From Haloferula rosea (lineage in GTDB: Bacteria > Verrucomicrobiota > Verrucomicrobiia > Verrucomicrobiales > Akkermansiaceae), in NCBI RefSeq assembly GCF_016595525.1, contig NZ_JAENII010000010.1, positions 1 to 64,000 on the forward strand: 64,000 bases of DNA. The letters are read 5' to 3'. The notes beneath the pieces were generated by a model. That model saw nothing but the letters and a program-made list of their open reading frames with translations. It did not search any database and was not told the origin of the DNA. The position numbers and the translations under genes are program-made. Shown here one piece after another: positions 27,600-40,309 of the stretch (position 1 is the first letter of the stretch; each line of letters begins with the position of its first letter).

Positions 27600-28601
27600 T
27601 TAGCTTGCGTTGTCGGCGTCGATCATTGCCTTGAGGATGGCATTCCAGGTCGCAGGGCTTTCAAGCACCGCATTGTCGAACATGCAACCGTCCCAGCAGA
27701 TGTGCTTGATGCCACGCTCCGCCGCACCTTCGAGCCAGTAGGAAGAGCACTTGGCGATGTCCAGTTTGCCGTTCGGGTCGTCGGCGGGGCAGTGGCGGCC
27801 GGTTTTGTCGTGGCTGCCGGTTCCGTGCACGGTGCCGTCGTTCTGCGCCACGTGGAAGTCCAACGTCCACGGACGGAGTGCATCCGTCATGGTCTTGTAA
27901 GCCGCCCAGAACTCATCGTCCGAGTAGCCTTCCTTCAGAAGCGCTGCTTCCGGAGCATTGTAGCCCATCAGGTAGAGGTAGGTGTGGGCAAGGTCCGCCT
28001 GGAACCCGACCACACCCGGCATGTTGGTGGCCTCAAGGGTATCCATGGCCGCCTTCCACGAATGGAAGCCGCCCCAACAGATCTCCCCTTCCGCCGCGAT
28101 GCGTTCGCCGTGCTGCTCGGCGACCTTGCCCGCTTCGCGGAAGGTTTCGGCCACCTTGGCGGTATTGCCAGCAGGATCCTTGGCGAAGTCCTCGGTGCCA
28201 CCGGCGGTATCGACACGGATGATGCCCGACTGGCGCACGCCATGATCGTTGAGGATGCCGGCGATGCGGCAGGTCTTTTCGACGGCGAGCACGAAGTTCT
28301 TGCGGTCCTCATCGGATCCGAAGGCGGGTCCGCCCACGGTCCCCGGCCAAACCGGAGCCACCAGCGATCCGACCTTGAGGTCCTTCGAGGCAATCAGGTC
28401 GGCCATCGACTTGATCTCGTCCTCGGAGGCGTCCGGGTCGGTGTGCGGATGGAAGATGAACAGGTCGACTCCGTCGTACTTGCGTCCGTCCACCTCGGCG
28501 GCAGCGGTGAGGTCGAGCATGTGCTCGAGCGAAATCGGAGGATGATCGGTGTCGGGTTCTTTTCCGACCAGACCTGGCCACATGGCGTTGTGAAGTTTCA
28601 T
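27600..28601 (-). CDS. sugar phosphate isomerase/epimerase family TIM-barrel protein
   Basis: 333 aa, cytoplasmic, no signal peptide. It has a xylose-isomerase-like TIM-barrel pattern: [108 protein letters not shown]. Conserved Glu, Asp, His and further His residues fit a divalent-metal site. Gene order (TIM barrel, then Gfo/Idh/MocA oxidoreductase) is typical of verrucomicrobial and planctomycete carbohydrate clusters. Exact substrate not predictable. Confidence 0.88.
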   Translation of the reverse strand: MKLHNAMWPGLVGKEPDTDHPPISLEHMLDLTAAAEVDGRKYDGVDLFIFHPHTDPDASEDEIKSMADLIASKDLKVGSLVAPVWPGTVGGPAFGSDEDRKNFVLAVEKTCRIAGILNDHGVRQSGIIRVDTAGGTEDFAKDPAGNTAKVAETFREAGKVAEQHGERIAAEGEICWGGFHSWKAAMDTLEATNMPGVVGFQADLAHTYLYLMGYNAPEAALLKEGYSDDEFWAAYKTMTDALRPWTLDFHVAQNDGTVHGTGSHDKTGRHCPADDPNGKLDIAKCSSYWLEGAAERGIKHICWDGCMFDNAVLESPATWNAILKAMIDADNAS

Positions 28602-28621
28602 GGTAGTTCTTGGTATTTGGG

Positions 28622-28804
28622 TTAGGGGTTCTTGTTGGCACCCATTGCCGGGGCAAGTGGGTTGATCTTAGGATTGAAGTAGCGGAGGCAGACAAGATCT
28701 TCCGTCTCGGAGGCATTCCCACCCCCCACCCCGGCGAGAGCCGGCGCTTCGGTCCGGACATTTCCGGTGCGGGTAGTCAGATCCTGGGGAGCTCCAGCTC
28801 GCAT
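28622..28804 (-). CDS. possible small protein, 60 aa
   Basis: A 60-codon frame from ATG 28804 fits neatly in the otherwise empty 231-bp space between two operon genes, with 28 bp upstream and 20 bp downstream. Its start context (ACCACCATG) resembles those of its neighbours (ACTACCATG, CTACCATG). The product contains [19 protein letters not shown]. Third-position GC is near 60 percent, lower than in the flanking genes, which weakens the case. No homolog is recognised. Confidence 0.35.
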   Translation of the reverse strand: MRAGAPQDLTTRTGNVRTEAPALAGVGGGNASETEDLVCLRYFNPKINPLAPAMGANKNP

Positions 28805-28832
28805 GGTGGTTGGTCAGCCGTTGTAGAAAGGG

Positions 28833-29927
28833 TCAGATCACGTAATTCCAGTCGACATCGGCTTCCACCGAGAGCCCATGGTCGTCCGTGATCAACACCC
28901 GCTTGGGCCCCGCAGGGACGATGCTCTCCACCTTGCCGAAACCATTGGGAACTTCCGCCACGGCCTGGACGATCTTCAGGGTGGTCGTTTTGTCAGCCTT
29001 GAATTTCCTCACGGTGGTGATGCCTGGCAAGGCCTTCTCCCGGGAGCGCGTGACGTTGTCGCAGAAATGGGAGCACACTTCCTCGATACCGAGTCGGCCG
29101 ATGTGGCGAGCATTCCACGGCGCCTCATCCCGGCCACCATTCGACATCCAGAACAAGGTGGCGGGGAAATCCTCAGGGTTCTTGAGTGAGAACCACACAT
29201 AGCCGTCCATCACCACCGCCGACCACGCGAATGGACGTTCCTCGGTGGTCGGTTCATTGACCATCATGACCAGGTCCTCAAACCCCCGGCGGTCAGGCCA
29301 GCGGGTCAGGTCGGTCGTCCCCCCGTCGAGCATGGGCACGGAATCAAGCGTATCGAAGGTTGCCCCATTGACGAGAGCCTGCCGTTCCCCTGCTTCGGGA
29401 TTGGAGAACACGCCTTGATAGACTGAACCCCAGCGGAACGGGGACACACTCACGCGTGCCTGACCTTCGGCAAGCCCGGAGCAATCGAGAATCGGATGAT
29501 TCCCATAGCTCCACTCTCCCTCGAGACCAGAGATACGAAATTCATAGTAAAGGGCGGGATGACCCTCGCCACCGGAGATCACCTTGCTCACGGTCGCCCC
29601 GCTGTCCCCGCAATCAATACTCAGTTCGAGCGCACCCGACGCACCCACATCGCCCGTCCACCGGGCATTCGCCGGGTCACCGTGGGGAGCCCCATCGTCC
29701 TGAGGACCGAAGGGCAGGCAGAAGAAATCGCCACGCAGGAATCGAAGGAGCGCGGGAACATCATCACCGAACTCATCCGGTTGCCAAGGGGACACCGAAT
29801 AGGGCGACACCACCCGATCCCCGAGCTTGAACTCCGCCGGAGCGAGCATCCCGCCGACCGCAGTGACGTGGGCGCGCACGTGATCGCTCTGCACCCACCA
29901 GCCTTCCGCACCGTGATTGCTTTGCAT
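28833..29927 (-). CDS. galactose-mutarotase-like fold protein of unknown function
   Basis: 364 aa from ATG 29927, which starts 7 bp after the stop of the upstream gene; an in-frame ATG at 29957 would overlap that gene. No signal peptide. The sequence has the beta-strand pattern of aldose-1-epimerase-like proteins (VRAHVTAVGGMLAPAEFKLG, YSVSPWQPDE, FFCLPFGPQDDGAPHGDPAN, GHPALYYEFRISGLEGEWSYG, YGNHPILDC). Catalytic residues were not assigned. It is in an operon with TIM-barrel and oxidoreductase genes, so a role on sugars is likely by context. Confidence 0.75.
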   Translation of the reverse strand: MQSNHGAEGWWVQSDHVRAHVTAVGGMLAPAEFKLGDRVVSPYSVSPWQPDEFGDDVPALLRFLRGDFFCLPFGPQDDGAPHGDPANARWTGDVGASGALELSIDCGDSGATVSKVISGGEGHPALYYEFRISGLEGEWSYGNHPILDCSGLAEGQARVSVSPFRWGSVYQGVFSNPEAGERQALVNGATFDTLDSVPMLDGGTTDLTRWPDRRGFEDLVMMVNEPTTEERPFAWSAVVMDGYVWFSLKNPEDFPATLFWMSNGGRDEAPWNARHIGRLGIEEVCSHFCDNVTRSREKALPGITTVRKFKADKTTTLKIVQAVAEVPNGFGKVESIVPAGPKRVLITDDHGLSVEADVDWNYVI

Positions 29928-29934
29928 GGGAACG

Positions 29935-30957
29935 TCAGTTTCCGGGGATGATGCCACGGGCCACTTGGTTGTTCAGGATCCGGGCCACATTCTCGAGTCC
30001 ATCCACGACGACCTGCACGTAATCACGGCCGTCGCTGGTGTCCACGCCGTGACCGGGAACCAGCGCACGCAGCGCTTCCAGTGCCTCATCGTCATGGTGG
30101 AACATCTCGACGAACACACGTTCCATTTTCCCGGTCTTCGCCGCCGCCGCGAGGATGGCTGCCACCCAGCCGTCATCGGTCGACAAACACCCGCGGGTCG
30201 TCGGCGCCGAAGCATGCATCACACCGAGCCCGCCACCCGCAGCCACTTCCGCGATGAGGGCCTGATTCTCCTCGATCCCGAGCGGCGAGTCACCGCAGTG
30301 GGCCGCATCGATCATGCAGCGGAAGAACGGCTGACCGAGCTTCTCATTGATCGCCTTGACGAAGATCCAGAGCTTGCCGAGATCCGTGAAGGTCTGGAAC
30401 TCGCCGGGACGCAGGAACTCGACGTGCCATGCCTCGATGCATGAATCCGCCAAGCCCGCCTCCTCGAATACGCGCAGATGCAATTTGATGTTCTGGGCAA
30501 CGGCCGCGTCGAAGTCCGCCCCCGTCTTCGGGGTCGCTCCGGGTTGCATCCATTGCTCGATCGAGGTGGATGCCACATGCTTCACACCGTTGCGCTTGGC
30601 GACCTCGAGGACCGCCATCAATTGCTCCACCACGCCTTCTTCATCCGCGGGATCCATCGGATCCACTCCACCGACCATCATCACCAGGTCGACCGTCACG
30701 CCGAGCGCCTTCAGGTCATGAATCATCTTGTCCCATTCCTCGGCCTTGCCACCTCCGAACGCCGGCACCTGCACGGCATCCAGAGCGACGCGGGAACGCT
30801 CCATCACCTGACGAATCGCATCGACGACGACAAACTCGCCGGAATCCGTGCGGGGAAAGCGGCCTTCTTCGTCCGGGATCAACGTCCCGACGAATTTGGC
30901 GTAGGTCGGCAGCGTGCCGAACTCGATCGGCGCCTTGAGAGTGATGTCTTGCTTCAT
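29935..30957 (-). CDS. TIM-barrel protein, sugar-isomerase-like
   Basis: 340 aa from ATG 30957; upstream ATGs at 30963 and 30978 are alternatives, and no strong Shine-Dalgarno discriminates between them. Features are VTVDLVMMVGGVDPMDP, GVKHVASTSIEQWMQPG, SCIEAWHVEFLRPGEFQTF, FRCMIDAAHCGDSPLGIEEN, and MERVFVEMFHHDDEALEAL, consistent with a metal-dependent TIM-barrel of the xylose-isomerase-like group. It is the first gene of the minus-strand carbohydrate operon (30957 down to 26424, perhaps to 25595). The perfect inverted repeat at 30972-31019 lies just upstream. Substrate unknown. Confidence 0.78.
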   Translation of the reverse strand: MKQDITLKAPIEFGTLPTYAKFVGTLIPDEEGRFPRTDSGEFVVVDAIRQVMERSRVALDAVQVPAFGGGKAEEWDKMIHDLKALGVTVDLVMMVGGVDPMDPADEEGVVEQLMAVLEVAKRNGVKHVASTSIEQWMQPGATPKTGADFDAAVAQNIKLHLRVFEEAGLADSCIEAWHVEFLRPGEFQTFTDLGKLWIFVKAINEKLGQPFFRCMIDAAHCGDSPLGIEENQALIAEVAAGGGLGVMHASAPTTRGCLSTDDGWVAAILAAAAKTGKMERVFVEMFHHDDEALEALRALVPGHGVDTSDGRDYVQVVVDGLENVARILNNQVARGIIPGN

Positions 30958-30971
30958 GGGCATGTTCGAAA

Positions 30972-31019
30972 ATGACAAAATCGGATCAGCTTACTGAGAG
31001 AAAACCCCGATTTTGTCAT
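30972..31019. promoter_or_regulatory. perfect 13-bp inverted repeat, candidate operator
   Basis: ATGACAAAATCGG at 30972-30984 and its exact reverse complement at 31007-31019 are separated by 22 bp (35 bp centre to centre). The site lies between the divergent carbohydrate operon (start 30957) and the sulfatase gene (start 31102), 15 bp before the former. It could bind a dimeric regulator controlling both directions. A transcribed hairpin is the alternative. Confidence 0.6.
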
Positions 31020-31101
31020 CCGCCAAGCCTCAATCACTGGAATGTCAGGGTTCCCCGTCAAAGGTGAAAGTCGGGCGCCGTCCTGCACGTCATTATGGCT
31101 C

Positions 31102-32571
31102 ATGAAATTGCTCCCCTGGCTGAGTTTTCTGATCCTCCCGGCAGCTGCAACCAATGTGGTCTTCATCATGGCCGATGACCTCGGCTACATGGATGTTGGA
31201 TTCAACAACCCGGACAGCTTCTACGACACTCCGCACCTCGACGGACTGGCGAAGGAGTCCGTCCGTTTCACCGCGGGATACGCTGCCTGCCCGGTCTGCT
31301 CGCCCACCCGCTCCTCGATCCTGACCGGACAGTATCCGGCGAGGACCCGGAACACCGACTTTTTCGGAGCACCGAACGAATTCTTTGGAAGCATCCCGGC
31401 CGACTACGATCCTGCCACCGATGGAAAATTCGGACGGCAGGCCAAACTCCCAGTGCACCCGGCTCCCTATCTGGGCGAACTGGCCGCCGGACATACAACT
31501 CTGGCAGAGGCTTTCAAGGAAGCCGGCTACGCCACCATGCACGCAGGCAAGTGGCACCTCGGACCGAAAGGATCTTTCCCGGAAGACCACGGATTCGACA
31601 TCAACATCGCCGGAAACTCACGAGGCGGCCCCTACGGCGGAAAGAAATACTTTTCCCCCTATGGCAACCCGAACCTCGCCGATGGCCCCGAAGGCGAACA
31701 CCTGCCCGATCGACTGGCGGGCGAGGTCAGCAAATTCATCGAATCCAACAAGGATGGCAGCTTCTTCGTTTACCTGCCGTTCTACTCGGTGCACACGCCC
31801 TTGATCGGCCGGGATGACTTGATCAAAAAGTATCGGGCCAAGAAAAAGCAGCTCGGGCTCACCGCCGCCTTTGAAGAAGAGCCACCTCGGAAGAATCGAA
31901 CCATCCAGGAACACGCGATCTACGCCGCCATGGTGGAGGCCATGGACGCTGCCATCGGGCGGGTGCTCAAGGCACTCGACGACCATGGGGTCGCCGACGA
32001 CACCATCGTCGTCTTCTTCTCCGACAATGGCGGACTATCCACCTCTGAAGGCTCCCCCACCAGCAACCTCCCCTACCGGGCAGGCAAGGGCTGGATGTAT
32101 GAAGGCGGCATCCGCGAGCCACTGATCATCCGCTGGCCCGGGAAAGCCAAGGGCGGAACCAGCTGCGAGGTTCCGGTGACCTCGACCGACTTCTACCCGA
32201 CCCTGCTCGAAGCTTGTGGCCTGCCAGCAAAACCGAAGCAGCATGTCGACGGAGTCAGCCTGGTTCCCCTGCTTGAGAACCCCACGGCGGCGTTCCAGCG
32301 GGGCCCCATCTTCTGGCACTATCCCCACTGGGGAAATCAGGGAGGAAGCCCCTCTGCGGCAGTCAGGGACGGCTCCTGGAAGCTGATCCAGTATTACACC
32401 GGCAAGGATCTCGAGCTGTTCGACCTGAGCAAGGATCCGGGAGAGCGGAAGAATCTGGCCAAGCAGCACCCCGAGAAAGTCGCCGCGCTGATGGGCAAAC
32501 TCGACGCCTTCCGCAAGGAGACCGACGCCCTCATGCCTTCTCCCAATCCGAACGCCGAGCCCTCCAGGTAG
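31102..32571 (+). CDS. secreted sulfatase (formylglycine-dependent)
   Basis: 489 aa from ATG 31102, giving a signal peptide (MKLLPWLSFLILPAAA); the frame is open 60 bp further upstream. It is a type I sulfatase with the calcium-binding FIMADDLGYMDVG and the formylglycine motif CSPTRSSILTG (Cys66), plus AGKWHLGPKG and FFSDNGG. It should remove sulfate esters from a polysaccharide or similar substrate in the periplasm. Activity needs a formylglycine-generating enzyme or anaerobic maturase, not seen in this window. It is divergent from the carbohydrate operon and starts a plus-strand group of related genes. Confidence 0.95.
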   Translation: MKLLPWLSFLILPAAATNVVFIMADDLGYMDVGFNNPDSFYDTPHLDGLAKESVRFTAGYAACPVCSPTRSSILTGQYPARTRNTDFFGAPNEFFGSIPADYDPATDGKFGRQAKLPVHPAPYLGELAAGHTTLAEAFKEAGYATMHAGKWHLGPKGSFPEDHGFDINIAGNSRGGPYGGKKYFSPYGNPNLADGPEGEHLPDRLAGEVSKFIESNKDGSFFVYLPFYSVHTPLIGRDDLIKKYRAKKKQLGLTAAFEEEPPRKNRTIQEHAIYAAMVEAMDAAIGRVLKALDDHGVADDTIVVFFSDNGGLSTSEGSPTSNLPYRAGKGWMYEGGIREPLIIRWPGKAKGGTSCEVPVTSTDFYPTLLEACGLPAKPKQHVDGVSLVPLLENPTAAFQRGPIFWHYPHWGNQGGSPSAAVRDGSWKLIQYYTGKDLELFDLSKDPGERKNLAKQHPEKVAALMGKLDAFRKETDALMPSPNPNAEPSR

Positions 32572-32654
32572 CAGCCGCCTCCAGCGCTCGACGAACTCCT
32601 TCGCCGGAGCATTTCGTGATTCACCAATCCCTCCCCCACCCCCACAGTCTTCGC

Positions 32655-33656
32655 ATGCTCAGAACTCTTGCCGTCGCTCTCCTCCTACCTGCAGCCTCGC
32701 TTGCAGCGGAGGTCAAACCCGCCATTGAGGAAATCCAGCGGGTCACCGCCGGATTCCTCGAGACCCTCGAGGAGGAGAAACGAGACAAGGCAACCTTCGC
32801 ATTCACCGACAAGGAACGGGAGAACTGGCACTACACCCCCAGGGAGCGCAAGGGCGTGGCATTGAAGGACCTCAACGACTCCCAGAAGAATGCGGCCGTC
32901 AGCATCATCACCGCCCTGCTGAGCGAGAAAGGCGCCTTCCGCTCCGCCCAGATCATCCTGATGGAGAGCGTCCTCGGTGTGATCGAGAACAACCCGGAAT
33001 TCCGCGATGCGGAGAAATACTACATCGCCATCTTCGGCATTCCCGGCGACCCGGAGGCATGGGGATTCAGGTTCGAAGGACACCATCTCTCGCTGAATTT
33101 CAGCGTGGTCGACGGCGACAAGTATGCTCTCACTCCCGCCTTCATGGGAGCCAACCCGTCGGTCGTTCCGGCCGGCGAGCACAAGGGAATGCGACCGCTC
33201 GCTGGCGAAGAGGACCTGGCCCGGGCCCTCATGATCAGTCTGAAGGCCGGAGGAAAAGAGAAAGTGCTGTTCAGCCAGAAGCCCCCGAAGGAAATCCTGA
33301 CCGGCGAAGACCGGGTAGCGAAGCCCTTGGAGGCCGTCGGGATCCCTCTCAGCGAGATGACGGAGAGCCAGCAGAAGGCTCTCTTCGAACTGATCTCCGA
33401 GTTCACCCATCGCTTCCGGCCGGAACTTGCCGATCCTGAGCTCAAGCGGATCAAGGATGCTGGCAAAATCCACTTCGGATGGGCGGGCGGAACCAAACCC
33501 GGAGAAGCCTACTACTACCGGATCCAAGGACCCGCCTTTCTGATCGAAACCGCCAATACCCAGAACGACGCCAATCACGTGCATACCGTCTGGCGCGACT
33601 TCGACGGCGATTTCGGCCGCGACCTGCTCCGCGAGCACGTCACAGAATCCCACTAA
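32655..33656 (+). CDS. secreted DUF3500 protein
   Basis: 333 aa from ATG 32655, the start of a signal peptide (MLRTLAVALLLPAASLAA). The mature protein matches the DUF3500 pattern: WHYTPRERKGVALKDLNDSQ, YYIAIFGIPGDPEAWGFRFE, GHHLSLNFSV, TPAFMGANPSVVPAGEHKGM, RPLAGEEDLARAL, IHFGWAGGTKPGEAYYYRI, NDANHVHTVWRDFDGDFG. Members occur in many bacteria and their activity is not established. It lies 83 bp after the sulfatase and 83 bp before the PSCyt protein. Confidence 0.87.
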   Translation: MLRTLAVALLLPAASLAAEVKPAIEEIQRVTAGFLETLEEEKRDKATFAFTDKERENWHYTPRERKGVALKDLNDSQKNAAVSIITALLSEKGAFRSAQIILMESVLGVIENNPEFRDAEKYYIAIFGIPGDPEAWGFRFEGHHLSLNFSVVDGDKYALTPAFMGANPSVVPAGEHKGMRPLAGEEDLARALMISLKAGGKEKVLFSQKPPKEILTGEDRVAKPLEAVGIPLSEMTESQQKALFELISEFTHRFRPELADPELKRIKDAGKIHFGWAGGTKPGEAYYYRIQGPAFLIETANTQNDANHVHTVWRDFDGDFGRDLLREHVTESH

Positions 33657-33739
33657 CCCCGACGAAGCCGGATATTCCATGGATATCCGGGCATCCTCCG
33701 TTGTGGTCCACGCCAAGTAGTCCGACGCTGCCCCATCCC

Positions 33740-38109
<4,370 letters not shown>

Positions 38110-38152
38110 CAAGCCCCTTCCCCTGCGGAACCAACACTGCTACTCCTTTCCC

Positions 38153-39010
38153 ATGAAACGCCGCTCCCTCCTCACCATGGTCCCCGCCGCCTCAGCCCTG
38201 CTCGCCTTGCGTTCCAAGGGTGCGCCGATCCCCCAACAAGCAACCACCGCCGCTGGATTCGCGATTTCCGTCCAATGCTGGTCATTCAAGGAGTTCACCC
38301 TTTTCGAAGCCATCGAAAAATCGGCTGCGGCGGGCGCCGGAGCGGTCGAGATCTTCCCCGGCCAGAAAATCGGTGGGCCCCTCGGCGAGGCCAAGGTGAA
38401 CCCTGAGAATGCCGCCGAGCAGGTGCCAGCCATCCTGGCCCACTGCGACCGACACAACATCCGCCCTGTGAACTTCGGCGTCACCAACGTGCCGAAGGAC
38501 GAAGCCAAGGCACGCGTCATTTTCGACTTTGCGAAAGCCCTCGGACTCTACGGCGTGACGACCGAGTCCATCGAAGCGATCGACACCCTTGAGAAGCTCG
38601 CAGCCGAATACGACCTGAAGGTCTGTTTCCACAATCATCCGAAGCCGACCAAGCTCTGGAATCCGGAAAAGATCATGAGCGCCATCAAGGAGCGTGACGA
38701 ACGCCTGGGGTTCTGCGCCGACATCGGCCACTGGGCGACTTCCGGACTTGACCCGCTGGCCGTCATCAAGTCGATCGCACCCCGCGTCCATGCCTTCCAC
38801 ATGAAGGAGCGCGCAAGCATCACCGAATGGAGCCATGATCGTCCTTTCGGCACTGGCGTCATCGACAACATCAGCATCCTCGACGAAGTCCGGAAGCACG
38901 GCTTTGCAGGCAACGTGTCGATCGAGTACGAGCACAACTGGAAGGTCTCCCAGCCGGAAATCGCGCAATGCGCCGGCTACCTCAGAGCCTATTCGAAAAT
39001 GAGGGCCTGA
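38153..39010 (+). CDS. secreted sugar phosphate isomerase/epimerase-like TIM-barrel protein
   Basis: 285 aa from ATG 38153, opening a short hydrophobic leader (MKRRSLLTMVPAASALLALRS, Tat- or Sec-like). Features of the xylose-isomerase-like TIM-barrel family: VQCWSFKEFTLFEAIEKSAA, GAGAVEIFPGQK, KVCFHNHPKPTKLWNP, LGFCADIGHWATSGLDPL, RVHAFHMKER, GNVSIEYEHNW. Glu, Asp and His residues of the metal site are present. It is the last gene of the sulfatase group, 43 bp after the DUF1501 gene. Its stop is 8 bp from the end of the convergent RNase III gene. Confidence 0.88.
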   Translation: MKRRSLLTMVPAASALLALRSKGAPIPQQATTAAGFAISVQCWSFKEFTLFEAIEKSAAAGAGAVEIFPGQKIGGPLGEAKVNPENAAEQVPAILAHCDRHNIRPVNFGVTNVPKDEAKARVIFDFAKALGLYGVTTESIEAIDTLEKLAAEYDLKVCFHNHPKPTKLWNPEKIMSAIKERDERLGFCADIGHWATSGLDPLAVIKSIAPRVHAFHMKERASITEWSHDRPFGTGVIDNISILDEVRKHGFAGNVSIEYEHNWKVSQPEIAQCAGYLRAYSKMRA

Positions 39011-39018
39011 TCGGCCGT

Positions 39019-39762
39019 TCAATCGGCCGTGGAAACGTCCGACTCGATCGGAGCTTCCTGATCCGACGACTTCTTGTCGGCCGACTCCCACTCGCGCGCG
39101 CGAAGTGCTTCGGCGGCGGCTCGTGCTTCCGCCTCCTTCTTGCTTTTACCCCGGCCGACCGCGAGAACCATCCCTCTCCAGGAAACCTGCGACAGGAAGA
39201 CCTTCCGGTGGTCGGGGCCGGATTCACTAAGGACCTCGTACTCAGGCGGCTCGGGTTGGATGGCTTGGAGACACTCCTGGAGTTCGCCTTTCGGATTCCG
39301 CTCCTCCGGGCTGCCTGCCAGTGCTTCGATCTCGGACTGGAACAAGCGAAGAACCAGCTCACGGGACTCTTCGTAGCCGCCGTCCATGTAAACGGCACCA
39401 ATCAGCGCCTCGAAGGCATCCGCAAGTGTGGAAACCCGACGGCGACCTCCCGTGGCTTCCTCGCCCTTACCCAGCAACACGTAGGCACCCAGATCAATCG
39501 TGAGGGCGAAGCGTGCCAAGGCACGTCGTGAAACCAGGCGGGAACGCAATTTGGTCAGCTTGCCCTCCGGGAAGTCCGGAAACATCTTGAACAGGTCCTC
39601 GGTGAGGATCAGCTGCAGCACCGCGTCCCCAAGGAACTCAAGACGCTGGTTGTCGAAGTGGGGACGCTGGGACTCGTAAGCAAGGCTCGGATGAGTCATC
39701 GCTTCAGCAAGAAGAAGCGAGTTGCGGAACTTGTATCCCAGACGGCTTTCGAGGCTTTCCAT
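39019..39762 (-). CDS. rnc: ribonuclease III
   Basis: 247 aa from ATG 39762. RNase III cuts double-stranded RNA in rRNA and mRNA processing. The N-terminal RNase III domain has the signature NQRLEFLGDAVLQLILTEDL with the metal-binding Glu and Asp, and ADAFEALIGAVYMDGGYEES. The C-terminal dsRNA-binding domain covers about residues 160-230 (NPKGELQECLQAIQP, GRGKSKKEAEARAAAEALR). The short Lys/Asp/Glu-rich tail is unusual but not remarkable. The tRNA-His gene lies 58 bp upstream on the same strand, so the two may be cotranscribed. Confidence 0.96.
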   Translation of the reverse strand: MESLESRLGYKFRNSLLLAEAMTHPSLAYESQRPHFDNQRLEFLGDAVLQLILTEDLFKMFPDFPEGKLTKLRSRLVSRRALARFALTIDLGAYVLLGKGEEATGGRRRVSTLADAFEALIGAVYMDGGYEESRELVLRLFQSEIEALAGSPEERNPKGELQECLQAIQPEPPEYEVLSESGPDHRKVFLSQVSWRGMVLAVGRGKSKKEAEARAAAEALRAREWESADKKSSDQEAPIESDVSTAD

Positions 39763-39820
39763 GGCATTTCTGTCGTCCGCCTCTTGCCTCGAAGAACCGG
39801 AGATTCTCCGAGGGAAAAGG

Positions 39821-39897
39821 TGGGGTGACCGACGGGGCTCGAACCCGCGACAACCGGAATCACAATCCGGGGCTCTACCAACTGAGCTACGGCCACC
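39821..39897 (-). tRNA. tRNA-His (anticodon GTG)
   Basis: Minus-strand cloverleaf with acceptor stem GTGGCCG paired to CGGTCAC, D-arm GCTCAGTTGGTAGAGC, anticodon arm CCGGATTGTGATTCCGG giving anticodon GTG, and T-arm GCGGGTTCGAGCCCCGT. A G at position -1 faces C73, as expected for tRNA-His, and the 3' CCA is encoded. It lies 58 bp upstream of rnc. Confidence 0.96.
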
Positions 39898-39980
39898 ATT
39901 GTTGGCGGGCGGGAGAATTAGGACGGTCTGGCGTTCTTGGGAAGCGAAAAATGACCTCGCATCGCCGACATTCTGCAAAA

Positions 39981-40289
39981 ATGATGATCTGCATGGAAGA
40001 GACCCCGCATCGAGTCCCCATCGAACCCGAAATCGACCTCCACACCTTCCGCCCTTCGGAGCTGGGTGAGCTGCTCCCGGAATACTTCAGGGAATGCCGG
40101 ATCGAGGGCATTCACCGCGTCAGGGTGATCCATGGGAAGGGCACGGGAGCTCTTCGCGAAGGTGTCCACGCCCTGCTCCGCCGACTTCCCGAAGTCACCG
40201 AGTTCCACTACCCCGCCGGAGAAGGCTCGGGTGGCTGGGGCGCCACATGGGTGGCACTGGCTCCTTTCGATGAAGCCACTTCTCGCTGA
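39981..40289 (+). CDS. Smr-domain protein
   Basis: 102 aa from ATG 39981; ATGs at 39984 and 39993 are alternatives. It is a stand-alone small MutS-related (Smr) domain: IDLHTFRPSELGELLPEYF, IHRVRVIHGKGTGALREGVH, followed by a final beta strand (TWVALAPF). The LDLH-like motif and the HGKGTGxLR loop are the family core linked with nuclease or RNA/DNA nicking activity. A small protein; no operon partner besides the next gene, 20 bp downstream. Confidence 0.9.
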   Translation: MMICMEETPHRVPIEPEIDLHTFRPSELGELLPEYFRECRIEGIHRVRVIHGKGTGALREGVHALLRRLPEVTEFHYPAGEGSGGWGATWVALAPFDEATSR

Positions 40290-40309
40290 GCCTGTATGTC
40301 TCCTGCTCA

